The notes under the pieces were generated by a model that was given only the letters and a program-made list of their open reading frames with translations, did no database searches and was not told where the DNA came from. The translations under genes were made by a program, and so were the position numbers. This document shows, one piece after another, positions 1-9,075 of a stretch of 36,165 nt of DNA. This DNA comes from Nostoc sp. FACHB-280 (GTDB lineage Bacteria; Cyanobacteriota; Cyanobacteriia; Cyanobacteriales; Nostocaceae), in the NCBI RefSeq assembly GCF_014697615.1, contig NZ_JACJSD010000060.1, positions 1 to 36,165 on the forward strand. The letters are read 5' to 3'. Numbering within the stretch: the stretch's first letter is position 1; each line of letters begins with the position of its first letter.

Positions 1-127
1 AACGGGTTCAATTGATATTAGCTCAATTATCTTCTGAATTAGTATCCTCTTTGACCAGTTATGATTTCATCCTTGAAGCTCTTTTCCATCAAGCTTTATT
101 CTATGCAGGTTCATAGAGAATTGGTAT
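1..127. repeat. Terminal 127-bp repeat, left copy
   Basis: Bases 1-127 are the exact reverse complement of 36039-36165, and identity stops at base 128. The sequence replaces the rest of the asparagine-synthase gene, so it is the edge of a repeated element present at least twice in the genome. A length of exactly 127 also equals a common maximum k-mer in short-read assembly, where neighbouring contigs overlap by k bases. The window is therefore probably a contig ending at two oppositely oriented copies of the same repeat. I do not recognise the element family. Confidence 0.9.
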
Positions 128-560
128 TAATGCCAAAGCGATCGCGGGCTGCAAATAATACTTCGTTGCGTTGATCCCAAATCACAAAGGCAAATTCACC
201 GCGTAAATGATGCAGGCATTGTGTACCATACTCATCATATAAATGTAGGGCAATTTCACTATCACAATTAGTTTTTAGCTGATAACCGCGATGTTTTAAA
301 TCACGTTGTATCCGTTCAAAATCGTAAAACTCGTTATTAGCAATTAGATGCAGACTACCATCTTGATTACTCATTGGCTGTTCACCGCCGATGAGGTCGA
401 TAATACTCAGTCTTCTATGTCCTAAAGCAACTCGTTTATTGGGCGAAATCCAAAATTTCTGCCCGTCTGGCCCTCGATGTTTTAAGCAATCCATCCCCAA
501 TTGCAAAGATGATTCCGAAATGGGCGTTTTTGCTGAAAACAATGCTACTATGCCACACAT
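111..560 (-). pseudogene. asnB: Asparagine synthase (glutamine-hydrolysing), N-terminal fragment
   Basis: This is the N-terminal class-II glutaminase domain of an asparagine synthetase-like protein. It begins MCGIVALF, with Cys2 as the expected nucleophile, followed by KHRGPDG, GHRRLSIID and the GEFAFVIWD and AARDRFGI motifs. Family members have about 600 residues and a C-terminal ATP-dependent synthetase domain. Here homology stops after DRFGI, near base 130, where the terminal repeat begins and supplies five foreign residues and a stop. The variant wording (NNEFYDFERIQ instead of the usual GEIYNF) reminds me of homologues found in natural-product clusters, but no such cluster is visible here. 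The gene is either disrupted by the repeat or cut at a contig end; the synthetase domain could lie beyond an inserted element. Confidence 0.85.
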
Positions 561-680
561 AAATTTCTGCTATTTCTATCTGGATATTCATCACAATATC
601 TACCAGCAAAGAAATAACATCCGTCTTGTGGAGAGTGATATAGTGTTTTGTGAAATACTAATATTTAAAAGTAGAGTGCG

Positions 681-1499
681 TTGGTTAAACAAAGACTAGA
701 TACATTATTAGTAGAGTTAAATTTATGTGCTTCTCGTGCTTTAGCACAAAGATTAATTCAAGCGGGGGAAGTGACTGTTAATCAGCAGATAATTGATAAA
801 CCAGGGACAGAAGTAGATATAGCGGCGCAAATCAAAATCAAAGAGCGATCGCGCTTTGTGTCTCGTGGCGGCGATAAACTAGCAAAAGCTTTGGAATTAT
901 TCGCCATTCCCATCGCTGGAAGAATTTGTTTAGATGGTGGAATTTCTACAGGTGGCTTTACTGACTGTCTCCTGCAAGCTGGAGCCAGCTTAGTTTATGG
1001 TATTGATGTTGGTTATGGCCAAGTTGATTGGCGGTTGCGAAATGACTCGCGGGTGATTTTGCGAGAACGGACAAATCTACGCCAATTACAGCCCCAACAA
1101 TTGTATGCTGAAGGCGATCGCATTCCCAATTTGGCGGTGGTAGATGTATCGTTTATTTCCTTAACCAAGATTTTGCCTGCACTGTGGCAATTAACTCAAG
1201 CCCCCCGTGAAGCGGTTTTGTTAGTCAAGCCACAATTTGAGGTGGGAAAATCTCGTGTTGGCAAAAAAGGTGTAGTACGCGATTCTGAAGACCAAGCTGA
1301 TGCGATTTTTCAGGTATTACAAGCCGCAGATCAATTAGGCTGGAAATACAAAGGCTTAACTTGGTCGCCCATTACAGGCCCGGCTGGGAATGTGGAATAT
1401 CTCTTATGGTTAGGGATGGAAAGTGAAACACCACCGCCAAATTTGGAGCTAATTAAGCAATTGACGAAATCAGCAATGGCTGATTTACGGCAGAATTAA
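681..1499 (+). CDS. tlyA: TlyA-family rRNA 2'-O-methyltransferase
   Basis: TlyA proteins methylate cytidine 2'-OH groups of 16S/23S rRNA using S-adenosylmethionine, and are often annotated as hemolysin A. The 272 residues show an N-terminal S4-type RNA-binding domain (about 1-60, QRLDTLLVELNLCASRALAQ), the linker motif SRGGDKLAKAL, and an FtsJ-like methyltransferase fold with the SAM motif near 85-95 (DGGISTGGFTDCLL, usually DVGASTGGFT) and KPQFEVG near 185. The start is TTG at 681. No ATG gives a family-like N-terminus and no strong Shine-Dalgarno site is visible. The stop overlaps the stop of the convergent CP12 gene by 4 bases. The length is normal. Confidence 0.9.
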   Translation: MVKQRLDTLLVELNLCASRALAQRLIQAGEVTVNQQIIDKPGTEVDIAAQIKIKERSRFVSRGGDKLAKALELFAIPIAGRICLDGGISTGGFTDCLLQAGASLVYGIDVGYGQVDWRLRNDSRVILRERTNLRQLQPQQLYAEGDRIPNLAVVDVSFISLTKILPALWQLTQAPREAVLLVKPQFEVGKSRVGKKGVVRDSEDQADAIFQVLQAADQLGWKYKGLTWSPITGPAGNVEYLLWLGMESETPPPNLELIKQLTKSAMADLRQN

Positions 1500-1774
1500 A
1501 CATCGTAAATGAGACATTCTAAAGCTTCTGGGTGCAGATCACAGAAGCTTTCTAGAGAAGTTTTACGGTGTTTTGCTTGTTGTTGATGGGCTTTTTCAGC
1601 TTGTAATTCTTCAACGATATCCCAAGCTACAGCACAGTTAGGAGAGCCATCGCCATTCATTTCACAAGCTGAACGAGCTTCGGCGATCGCTTCTAAAATC
1701 GCTTGCTCGATGGTTTTAGAGACATTTTGCTCAGATTGCTGTACGGTATCGAATCTGTCGTAGGTTGCTGTCAT
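1496..1774 (-). CDS. cp12: CP12 Calvin-cycle regulatory protein
   Basis: CP12 is a small redox switch that, when oxidised, links phosphoribulokinase and glyceraldehyde-3-phosphate dehydrogenase into an inactive complex and so turns off the Calvin cycle in the dark. This 92-residue protein has both expected cysteine pairs: an N-terminal pair in SACEMNGDGSPNCAVAWD, with the core motif AWDIVEELQAE, and the C-terminal pair in SFCDLHPEALECLIYD. The C-terminal helix normally inserts into the GAPDH active site. I chose the ATG at 1774, which gives the usual MTATYDRF-type start and has AAAGG 9-10 bases upstream. A longer reading frame to 1834 adds residues untypical of the family. It converges on tlyA. 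Confidence 0.93.
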   Translation of the reverse strand: MTATYDRFDTVQQSEQNVSKTIEQAILEAIAEARSACEMNGDGSPNCAVAWDIVEELQAEKAHQQQAKHRKTSLESFCDLHPEALECLIYDV

Positions 1775-2069
1775 GATAAATCTACCTTTGTTTACTGAGA
1801 TAGAGTGTGCGCTGCTGAGAAATACAGGAGCCAATACTTTCAGTTTAGATAAGCTTAAAAAAGATTGCTGTGGTGAACACCCTCTTTTAATAAACTAAAT
1901 TGATTGGGTTTTCCCTCTTGTTATTTTTGATGCAAAAAGGTAATAAGTCTCTTCACCCTTTTATGGTGCATTGTAAATTAGGAATCTAGCGCAATTATCA
2001 GCAGAATTTGATACAAGTTGATGAAGGCTGATGAATAGCAACAATTGGGTCAATAATTCTTTGAAATTC

Positions 2070-3422
2070 TCAATACTTCAACCCTAATTCTTGTTGTAAG
2101 CGATACAGAATTGTATTTTGGTCAACTTGCGAAAGAATTTCTTGAATCACAGTACTTGCGCCTAATTGTCCCCAAGTGCAGCCTTTTTCGAGATAAATTT
2201 GGGCGGCTTTACCAACAGCGTAAGCACCATAACCAGCAATTCCCGCTTGAGCGATCGCACTGCCAGCAAAACTAGTAATATTGACTGGATTATCACCACT
2301 AGCGATCGCCGCAGTACTTTTACCTAATCCTAATACAAAACTACTGCCTAATTCTCCTAGCAACAAACCGCCAGAACTCATTAAAATCGTTTTGAGAATT
2401 TTCCCCGCTTCATAGCTAGTCATCGGTAAACCATACAACCTGGCCAAAGCCCGAATTAAAGCTAAATCAGCAACAGTTCCGCCGAGAATATCTAAAACTG
2501 CGATCGGATTTAAGGCTACAGCTAACGCTTTATATTTAGTAAATTGCCAGATAATTTCTTCTGCTTCTTTTTCACGTAAATCTAGAGTTTTTTGCGCGAT
2601 TTTTGCTTCCGCTTCCCTGGCTTGAACGAGTGCATTTAACGCTAGAAGTGACCTACCTTCACGATTGAGAATCTTGAGTAATGTTTGCTGGAGTTCGGTA
2701 ATTTGCGGTGGTAGAGTTTCCCATTCATAACTCACACGCCCATCAGTCCATTCCACCCGCACTTCCATTGGTGCAGGTTCCGCCGCCACCATGACAATTT
2801 CATCAGGTAATAAAGGCGGCGCTTGGGGATTTCCTGCGCCCAGTTGTTGTAAATTGCGATAAATTGCGCCTCTGTCTGTATCTGGGTAAAGGTCAATTTT
2901 GTTAAACACCAAAATCAACGGTTTTTGCGCCTGACGTAAATCTAGTAACGCTTGATATTCTGTCCGTGTAATATCACCAGAGACAACAAATAAAATTAAA
3001 TCTGCCTGACGCGCCACTTCCCGCGCCATTTTCGCCCGTGCTTCCCCCGCAATTTCATCTAACCCTGGTGTATCAATTAATTCGACAATAATTTTACCGC
3101 CTGGTGGTTGCCATCGCACAGACCGCGGCCATTGAGTCACCCCGTTTAAAGGCCCAGTTTGCAGAATCTTCTCTCCTAGCAAAGCATTTAAGACTGCGGA
3201 TTTTCCCCGACTCACCAAACCAAACACCGCAATTTTAATTAAATTCGCGTCTAGTTTACTGAGTGTGGCATTTAAAGCGTCTAATTCTGGCTTGACCAAA
3301 CCTGCCAATTCTGGGTTAGATGATAACTGCCCTGACTTACGAAGATATCCATACCAAGATAATGCTTGTCGGAGACTAGCACGGGCGCGGTTTAAATGAG
3401 TTTCTTCCAGGTTATTACGCAC
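2070..3422 (-). CDS. Membrane-associated GTPase with DUF697-like C-terminus
   Basis: This 450-residue P-loop GTPase of the Era/dynamin-like broad class has G1 at 68-75 (GLVSRGKS), G3 at 117-120 (DTPG, then LDE) and G4 near 174 (NKIDLYP). The N-terminal 60 residues are helical. After about residue 285 the protein becomes alanine/leucine-rich with glycine-rich hydrophobic segments, which fits the DUF697 region found in many cyanobacterial GTPases; this suggests membrane association. No specific role is established for this subfamily, but proposals include membrane remodelling and stress responses. It is monocistronic on its strand, with 295 bases separating its 3' end from the CP12 start. Family assignment is firm, function open. 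Confidence 0.82.
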   Translation of the reverse strand: MRNNLEETHLNRARASLRQALSWYGYLRKSGQLSSNPELAGLVKPELDALNATLSKLDANLIKIAVFGLVSRGKSAVLNALLGEKILQTGPLNGVTQWPRSVRWQPPGGKIIVELIDTPGLDEIAGEARAKMAREVARQADLILFVVSGDITRTEYQALLDLRQAQKPLILVFNKIDLYPDTDRGAIYRNLQQLGAGNPQAPPLLPDEIVMVAAEPAPMEVRVEWTDGRVSYEWETLPPQITELQQTLLKILNREGRSLLALNALVQAREAEAKIAQKTLDLREKEAEEIIWQFTKYKALAVALNPIAVLDILGGTVADLALIRALARLYGLPMTSYEAGKILKTILMSSGGLLLGELGSSFVLGLGKSTAAIASGDNPVNITSFAGSAIAQAGIAGYGAYAVGKAAQIYLEKGCTWGQLGASTVIQEILSQVDQNTILYRLQQELGLKY

Positions 3423-3842
3423 AGCGTTTGCTTGACTTAAAGGTGAAAATAATATGTTTACAGATCAAGGCAGAAGGCAAAAGGGTTGCGAAAATAATTC
3501 TTTCCAATACTAAAAAGGTTTCAGGATTGATGAATAACTAATGTATATTTTGAGACGCACAGTGGAAGAAATACAGTGTCATTACCAAGTCCCGTGAAGT
3601 TAAGTAAGTCTGTATGAAAACATGAACTCAAGTTGGGCAAGGTAAACAATGCTACAATCCTTTTGCTTACTGCCTCCTGCCTCGTTAACAAGAATTCATT
3701 ATTTCCGTTTTCTTTCATAGATATACCTTAGCGTATAAATTTTCAGCAAAAATTGCATACAGACCAAAATTTACAGCTAGAAATTGGGGAAATATAAACT
3801 CCACGCAAATTGTAAATGTATTTTTGGTAGAAAGGTTTTGTC
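3423..3842. other. Intergenic region between divergent genes
   Basis: These 420 bases separate the GTPase and kinase starts, so both promoters must lie here. The region is AT-rich and contains fragments of the heptad-like repeat AGGCAGAAGGCAAAAGG and its complement (near 3468-3485 and 3660-3685), a common cyanobacterial short repeat. A 65-codon frame at 3521-3718 has no family-like features and I treat it as chance. No RNA gene or clear operator is visible. Confidence 0.6.
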
Positions 3843-5600
3843 ATGTACAACCTCAATCAATTCACACTCAGAAATATGTCTGAATGTGGTTTAGCGTTAC
3901 GCCAGCTAGGGCAGAATGTGACAACGATGGAAGAAGCTGGTAAGCGGATGATTAATTATTTATATGAAAGCTTAGTTGATGACAAAACCCAAAATCAATC
4001 TTGCGCTTTGATTAGATTATTCAAAACCCATTCTTATGGTGATTTGACTCCAAAACTACAAGCATCGGCTCGTGAATTGTTGGGTGATGGTGAGATTTTA
4101 CCTGATTTGAAGTGTTTAACTTTGTTGGCAACGGTTGGTGAGCAGCCAGAATGGAATTCTCGTTATGAATCCCGTGGACACCAAGCAATTCCCTTGGCGA
4201 ATGAAAATGCGATCGCAAATATTCCAATGGTTTCACAGCTAATTCAGCAACTAGGACTCGATCCAGGTACAGTCATCAAGCCTGATCCGTCGTTGATGGT
4301 TGATATAGAACAGCAGATGTACAACGTCTTTCACATTCCTGATGCGCTCGGTAGTCCTTATATTCCCGCACAACATGAATTTGTGATTCCCTTCAACATT
4401 AAATCAGTGGCGGGCTTTGGTGGCATTTTGCCTTCAGGAAATATGTTTGTGGTGATGATGTTTCTAAAAGTGGCAATTTCCAGTGCAACTGTAGATTTGC
4501 TGCGTCCCTTAGCATTAAGTGTGAAAACTGCACTACTACCCTTTGATGATGGTAAAACCTTTGTAGATTCTTTACCAGTCACCTCTGTGGGCGATCGCAA
4601 AATTGAACAGTTAAATTCTCAAATTGCTACCCTCACACAGTTATTAGATGTTTCTGAGCAAGTTACATTCATTCAGTCAGACCGCCTGGAACAAGCAATT
4701 ACAGACTTACAACAAGCCCTCACTCAACTGCAAACAACCCAAACTCAAATAGTTCAAAGCGAAAAAATGTCAGCATTGGGGCAGATGGTAGCCGGAATTG
4801 CCCATGAAATCAACAACCCAGTAAATTTTATTCATGGTAATCTCAGCCACCTTGATAGCTACATCCAAGATTTGGTGAACTTATTCCAAGACTATCAAAC
4901 AGAATATCCCGACCCACCCGCTAACTTGCAAGCCAAACTCCAAGCAGCAGATTTACCTTTCCTCATCCAAGATTTAACCAGTATTCTCCAATCAATGCAG
5001 GTGGGAACTGAACGAATTCGCCAGATTGTGCTGTCTCTACGCAATTTTTCTCGTTTGGATGAAGCAGAAATCAAAGAAGTAGATATTCACGAAGGTCTTG
5101 ATAGTACTTTGGTACTGTTAAGCCATCGTCTTAAAGCCCAAGGCAAACATCCGGAAATTCAGGTAATTAAGGACTATGGTATTGTGCCTTTAGTTGAGTG
5201 CCACGCTGGACAACTGAATCAAGTGTTTATGAATATTTTGGCAAACGCTATTGATGCCCTAGAAGAATCTAATAGAGGGCGATGTTTGTCAGAAATTCAG
5301 CAACACCCGAACCAAATTACCATTCGCACTTCTATGATTGATGCTAAATGGGTGCAAGTTGCGATCGCTGATAACGGAGTTGGGATTGCTGAATGTATTC
5401 GCGCTAAACTCTTCGATCCTTTTTTCACTACCAAACCTGTGGGTAAAGGCACAGGATTAGGTTTATCGATTAGCTATCAAATAATCACAGAAAAACTTGG
5501 TGGCAAAATTGTATGTCATTCCACCATCGGACAAGGAACCGAATTTATCATCCAAATTCCTGTACAACCAGAGGAATCAGAAGTCAGAAGTCGTGTGTAG
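3843..5600 (+). CDS. Sensor histidine kinase with cyanobacterial N-terminal sensory region
   Basis: The protein has 585 residues and no transmembrane segment. Residues 1-240 form a sensory region recurrent in cyanobacterial kinases (motifs [28 protein letters not shown] and [14 protein letters not shown]); I know no named domain for it. Residues 255-305 are coiled coil. The kinase core follows: phospho-acceptor His321 in GIAHEINNP, an N box near 458 ([15 protein letters not shown]), DNGVGI near 508 and the [16 protein letters not shown] lid near 525-540. It is expected to autophosphorylate and pass phosphate to a response regulator, but none is adjacent. The catalytic half is closely similar to the kinases at 25036-26349 and 30268-31977, so all three are likely paralogues. 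ATG at 3843 follows GTTTTGTC with only a weak ribosome site. Confidence 0.88.
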   Translation: MYNLNQFTLRNMSECGLALRQLGQNVTTMEEAGKRMINYLYESLVDDKTQNQSCALIRLFKTHSYGDLTPKLQASARELLGDGEILPDLKCLTLLATVGEQPEWNSRYESRGHQAIPLANENAIANIPMVSQLIQQLGLDPGTVIKPDPSLMVDIEQQMYNVFHIPDALGSPYIPAQHEFVIPFNIKSVAGFGGILPSGNMFVVMMFLKVAISSATVDLLRPLALSVKTALLPFDDGKTFVDSLPVTSVGDRKIEQLNSQIATLTQLLDVSEQVTFIQSDRLEQAITDLQQALTQLQTTQTQIVQSEKMSALGQMVAGIAHEINNPVNFIHGNLSHLDSYIQDLVNLFQDYQTEYPDPPANLQAKLQAADLPFLIQDLTSILQSMQVGTERIRQIVLSLRNFSRLDEAEIKEVDIHEGLDSTLVLLSHRLKAQGKHPEIQVIKDYGIVPLVECHAGQLNQVFMNILANAIDALEESNRGRCLSEIQQHPNQITIRTSMIDAKWVQVAIADNGVGIAECIRAKLFDPFFTTKPVGKGTGLGLSISYQIITEKLGGKIVCHSTIGQGTEFIIQIPVQPEESEVRSRV

Positions 5601-5713
5601 GAATGGTTATACTATTGTTTCACAAATTCTCAATGATTACTCAATATCTCCCCCTTGTCTCCCTTATCTCCCTTGTCCCCCTTGTTCATATATCAAAATA
5701 AGTCTCATCATTT

Positions 5714-6163
5714 TTATTCTCTAGCAATCACAATATCGTTAGATTTAATCACCGCATAGGCTTCCTCTCCCGCAACTATACCCAACTCTTCAGCAGATGT
5801 TCTCGTAATCATTGAGGTTAGCTCTACTTTGTGAACAATTTCTAGTGTCACCTCACAATTAACAGCTCCAATGACAACTTTTTTCACCACACCCTTGAGA
5901 ATATTACGGGAGCTAACTTTTAAAGCCTTTTTAGAACTACCAATTTCTACAGTAGGCATTTCCAAATTTTCCTGATTTACCTGTGTAGTTGGTGGCGAAG
6001 TTGGTATTGAGGCTCGTGATGCTTGGTGTTTATTAAGACCACGCACCAGTTCCCGCAGAATCTCGGTTTTGGTGCGTTGAGAGTCCTGGCAAAACTCTTC
6101 GAGAATTTTCCGTTCCTCTTCCGATGTTTGAAATGTGATCCATCCTTGTTCTTTTCTTGGCAT
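5714..6163 (-). CDS. Ribbon-helix-helix regulator with C-terminal Mop/TOBE molybdate domain
   Basis: The 149-residue protein joins two modules. Residues 1-50 (WITFQTSEEERKILEEF, then a KTEILRELVRGL helix) look like a CopG/MetJ-type ribbon-helix-helix DNA-binding domain. Residues 80-148 (KVSSRNILKGVVKKV to GEEAYAVIKSNDIVIA) are a Mop/TOBE domain, which binds molybdate or tungstate oxyanions. The linker is Pro/Thr-rich. It is divergent from modA, with inverted TACCAA repeats in between, so it probably senses molybdate and represses modA and itself. It differs from classical ModE, which uses a winged helix. The domain calls are from sequence wording; the regulatory role is inferred from context. 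Confidence 0.8.
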   Translation of the reverse strand: MPRKEQGWITFQTSEEERKILEEFCQDSQRTKTEILRELVRGLNKHQASRASIPTSPPTTQVNQENLEMPTVEIGSSKKALKVSSRNILKGVVKKVVIGAVNCEVTLEIVHKVELTSMITRTSAEELGIVAGEEAYAVIKSNDIVIARE

Positions 6164-6167
6164 AATG

Positions 6168-6219
6168 TTACCAATTCAGTTGGTAAAGACTGGAATGACG
6201 CTCGGTATGATCCTACCAA
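6168..6219. promoter_or_regulatory. Candidate operator between the Mop regulator and modA
   Basis: A perfect 7-bp inverted repeat, TTACCAA (6168-6174) and TTGGTAA (6180-6186), is separated by TTCAG. About 20 bp further lies a weaker palindrome with half-sites GGTA (6204-6207) and TACC (6214-6217), the latter extended to TACCAA. Spaced repeats of one short half-site suit cooperative binding of ribbon-helix-helix dimers. The first palindrome lies 5-23 bases upstream of the regulator start. Confidence 0.55.
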
Positions 6220-6264
6220 GCGCCATTAAATTGCAGAAGAATCTATTGCTACACCATCTTATCT

Positions 6265-7059
6265 ATGAAAAGAAGACAAATTGTTTCCTTTCTTGGCACA
6301 GCACTAGCTAGTTTGTTACTTGCTGTTTGTTCAACATTTATTGTACCTTCTGTTGTCACGGCACAGTCGAACGTTACTTTACTTGTTTCTGCTGCTGCTA
6401 GTTTAAAAGAAGCACTGGAAGAAATTAAACCGATTTATCAACAAAGTAAACCCAATGTCAATATAAATTATAACTTTGGGGCTTCTGGGGCCTTGCAACA
6501 ACAAATTGAGCAAGGCGCACCAGCAGATATTTTTATTTCTGCTGGGAAAAGGCAAGTAGATGCTTTAGAACAAAAAGGGCTGTTGCTCGCTGGTACACGC
6601 TCGGTTTTGGCAAAAAACCGCCTTGTACTAGTTGTACCCAAAAATGTTACAGGCATTACCAGCCTTTACAATCTGAAGGAATCGAAAATCAAGCGCATCG
6701 CTATTGGTGAACCTAGAAGTGTTCCGGCGGGTCAATATGCACAGCAAGTTTTACAAAAGCTAAAAATTTGGTCGCAAGTAACTTCTAAACTGGTTTATGC
6801 CAATAACGTACGTCAAGTTTTGGCGGCTGTCGAAAGTGGTAATGCTGATGCAGGGTTAGTATATGCTACCGATGCTAGAATTTCTGACAAGGTAAAAGTA
6901 GTGGTGGCGGCTGATGAGAAATACCACTCTCCGATAGTTTATCCAATGGCGGTGGTTAAACGGACTAAGAATGCTAATGCCGCCAAGGAATTTAGCCAAT
7001 TTTTAGCCAGCAATCAAGCTAAGGCGGTACTCAAAAAATACGGTTTTATTCTGCCTTAA
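6265..7059 (+). CDS. modA: Molybdate ABC transporter substrate-binding protein
   Basis: ModA captures molybdate (or tungstate) in the periplasm for the ModBC transporter. The 264-residue protein has a signal peptide (1-33, ending VVTAQ), then the family motifs LLVSAAASLKEAL, FGASGALQQQIEQGAPADIF, KNRLVLVVP, GEPRSVPAGQYA, ESGNADAGLVYATDA and YPMAVV. The Ser of AAASL and of GASG are the usual oxyanion-contacting positions. No modB or modC follows; the next gene is an unrelated hydrolase, so the transporter must be completed from elsewhere. It is divergent from the Mop-domain regulator, which probably controls it. Confidence 0.92.
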   Translation: MKRRQIVSFLGTALASLLLAVCSTFIVPSVVTAQSNVTLLVSAAASLKEALEEIKPIYQQSKPNVNINYNFGASGALQQQIEQGAPADIFISAGKRQVDALEQKGLLLAGTRSVLAKNRLVLVVPKNVTGITSLYNLKESKIKRIAIGEPRSVPAGQYAQQVLQKLKIWSQVTSKLVYANNVRQVLAAVESGNADAGLVYATDARISDKVKVVVAADEKYHSPIVYPMAVVKRTKNANAAKEFSQFLASNQAKAVLKKYGFILP

Positions 7060-7183
7060 TACAGGGAGTAGGGTGAAGGGGTGAAAGGTGTAGGTGTTCA
7101 AAACCCTTACACCCATTCTTCACAGACAACCTTTGTGAGTAAGTCCTGGTAATAATAAAGGCAGGTGTTACTTCGGTTTGGTT

Positions 7184-7960
7184 ATGTACTTAACTTGGTT
7201 AGACAACAATAGTTGGTTAATTGAAATGAGTGGTCAACGGATATTGGTTGATCCTTGGCTGGTTGGTGACTTAAGTTTTGGCTTAGATTGGCTGTTTAAA
7301 GGTTCTCTCACACAAGAACGCTTAATTTCAGAGCAGATTGATTTAATATTGTTGTCTCAAGGTTTGCCAGACCATGCACATTTGCCGACTTTAAAGCAAC
7401 TTGATCATACAATTCCGGTGGTGGCTTCGCCTAACGCGACCAAAGTGGTTCAAGATTTGGGTTACACTTGTGTCACTTGTCTGGGACATGGTGAAACTTT
7501 TACTTTTAATGAGCAACTAGAAATTCGGGCTTTACCTGGTTCTCCGATTGGCCCGACTTTGATAGAAAACAGTTATTTGTTAAAAGAATTAGCTACTGAT
7601 TTCACACTCTATTATGAGCCGCATGGCTATCACTCGCCACAGTTAAAACAATTTGCTCCGGTGGATGTGCTAATTACGCCAACGGTTGATTTGACATTGC
7701 CTTTAGTCGGCGCAATTATTCGCGGCACAAACAGTGCTTTGGAAGTGGCTAAATGGCTGGAACCACAATTTATCCTACCTACAGCAGCAAAGGCAGATAC
7801 AACCTATGAGGGGTTGATGGTGAACTTTTTAAAGGCTGTGGGGACAGCTGAAGATTTGCGGACTTCTTTCCAGCAGAATAATCTTACCACCCAGGTGTTA
7901 GAACCTAAACCCGGCGATCGCCTGGAATTGAACTTACAAAAGCGCGTTTTAACTTATTAA
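7184..7960 (+). CDS. MBL-fold (UlaG-like) metallo-hydrolase with incomplete metal motif
   Basis: The protein has 258 residues and the layout of UlaG/RNase Z-like beta-lactamase-fold proteins: a beta-rich N-terminus (YLTWLDNNSWLIEM, ILVDPWLVG), the motif region LLSQGLPDHAHLPTL, and later PGSPIGPT, YYEPHGYHSP and a PTAAKADTTYEG segment. The canonical HxHxDH motif appears as QGLPDH: the first two histidines are Gln and Leu while Asp-His remain, so metal binding may be reduced or changed. I start at ATG 7184 rather than the in-frame TTG at 7178. It follows modA by 124 bases; a functional link to molybdate is not evident. Confidence 0.75.
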   Translation: MYLTWLDNNSWLIEMSGQRILVDPWLVGDLSFGLDWLFKGSLTQERLISEQIDLILLSQGLPDHAHLPTLKQLDHTIPVVASPNATKVVQDLGYTCVTCLGHGETFTFNEQLEIRALPGSPIGPTLIENSYLLKELATDFTLYYEPHGYHSPQLKQFAPVDVLITPTVDLTLPLVGAIIRGTNSALEVAKWLEPQFILPTAAKADTTYEGLMVNFLKAVGTAEDLRTSFQQNNLTTQVLEPKPGDRLELNLQKRVLTY

Positions 7961-8256
7961 TTTTAGTGCAAGCGATCGCGTAAAAAAATTATAAATAGAG
8001 CGATCGCTAATTTTCTCCAAGTAATCTAAAAACACATCACAGAAAAATCTGTAAACTTGCTAAATTTTTATTCGTCTTTTGCGGAATCAGAATAATCTGA
8101 CTGTAGTTACCCTTTACAAGTTATTTACTCAGTTATTCAAGCCATAAATCAACTAGTTAATTGAATCCGGAACCATAAGTTTTTAATTATAAAACCCAGA
8201 TATTAATACTACTAAATCTATCACCCAACTATTACAACGAATCGAGAGATGAGCTT

Positions 8257-8685
8257 ATGAAAATCTCAACTGCTACAACTTCTTTTTTTACCGTCGCTTC
8301 AGTAATTCTATCGGCTGGAATTGCCTCGGCTCAAGCGAATAGTGAAAAAATCTCACATAACGCTAATGTTGCAAATACAACACATGGGCGAGTAATCACC
8401 ACATCTGTTAACTCTTATATGTCCCCCAGTAATATTGCTAATTCTCATGTTATGCAACCGTTTAGTTTGGTTTATTTTGCTTATCAAGGTAATTTAGCAT
8501 CACAAGGCATTCCCAGTGGTAAGACTTTAATATTGCAACACCAAAGAGGTTCTGTTAAAGCAGAAGATGTAGTAAAAGCTGCCGTTAATGCCAAAAGAAT
8601 CCCCAATCAATTTTTGTACAATCCCAATTATCTCAGTGAGGTTGATGTCCAACTAACATCCTTAGAAAAAACTTTTGCTCATTAA
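8257..8685 (+). CDS. Small secreted protein of unknown function
   Basis: This 142-residue protein has a clear signal peptide (MKISTATTSFFTVASVILSAGIASA, cleavage probably after ASA). The mature part is Asn/Ser/His-rich with no cysteines, and has the segments MQPFSLVYFAYQGNLASQGIPSG and RIPNQFLYNPNYLSEVDVQL. I do not recognise a family; similar short exported proteins are common in Nostocales. GAGAGATGAGCTT precedes the start. It is monocistronic with a likely terminator 100 bases downstream. It is probably periplasmic or extracellular. Confidence 0.65.
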   Translation: MKISTATTSFFTVASVILSAGIASAQANSEKISHNANVANTTHGRVITTSVNSYMSPSNIANSHVMQPFSLVYFAYQGNLASQGIPSGKTLILQHQRGSVKAEDVVKAAVNAKRIPNQFLYNPNYLSEVDVQLTSLEKTFAH

Positions 8686-8781
8686 TACATAGCCAAGATG
8701 AAATAAATTTCACAAGCTTTGTATGAAAGAGAGGCTAGAGGCTAGTATTTTTTATTCTATGAAAATTAATTTTTGCTGATA

Positions 8782-8815
8782 TCCTTAACTTCGTTTATAA
8801 GTTAGGGATTTTGTT
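8782..8815 (+). terminator. Likely rho-independent terminator
   Basis: TCCTTAACTT (8782-8791) pairs with AAGTTAGGGA (8799-8808), giving a 10-bp stem with one G-U pair and a 7-nt loop, followed by a T-rich stretch (TTTTGTTATTT). It lies downstream of the secreted-protein gene and upstream of the riboswitch. Confidence 0.6.
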
Positions 8816-8908
8816 ATTTATAAACATTAGATAGCAATAGAATTTTAACTCTGTAACATATCACCTGCTGTATAATTTAGGCGGATAAAAGTTTATGATA
8901 GGTAGAAT

Positions 8909-9040
8909 ATTCGGTTTTGGTGGGGATCAGCCGCCAAAGGTAAGGGGGAAAGTTCGGTGCAAATCCGGCGCTGTCCCGCAACTGTGAAGGAAAGGTCAAA
9001 GGTTTAAAAGCCACTTTCCCAGTCAGAATGCCCGCCGAAT
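8909..9040 (+). ncRNA. Cobalamin (B12) riboswitch
   Basis: The B12-box hallmark is present: GGTGCAAATCCGGCGCTGTC followed by CCGCAACTGTGA (8957-8986), with AGTCAGAATGCCCGCC (9020-9035) at the 3' side. The closing helix is ATTCGG (8909-8914) with CCGAAT (9035-9040). It ends 35 bases before the DUF1636 start codon, so adenosylcobalamin probably lowers expression of that gene and cobK. Confidence 0.93.
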
Positions 9041-9075
9041 TATAAAATTAAGTCCATTACATCTGCGAGGTACGG

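Noticed and set aside
391-699. 102-codon plus-strand frame
   Set aside because: It runs antisense to the asnB fragment and has no family-like sequence.
3521-3718. 65-codon minus-strand frame between the GTPase and kinase genes
   Set aside because: Contains a translated cyanobacterial repeat, no ribosome site and no recognisable protein pattern.
5641-5690. Pyrimidine-rich tract CTCCCCCTTGTCTCCC as terminator or repeat
   Set aside because: No stem can form and the run is common low-complexity cyanobacterial intergenic sequence.
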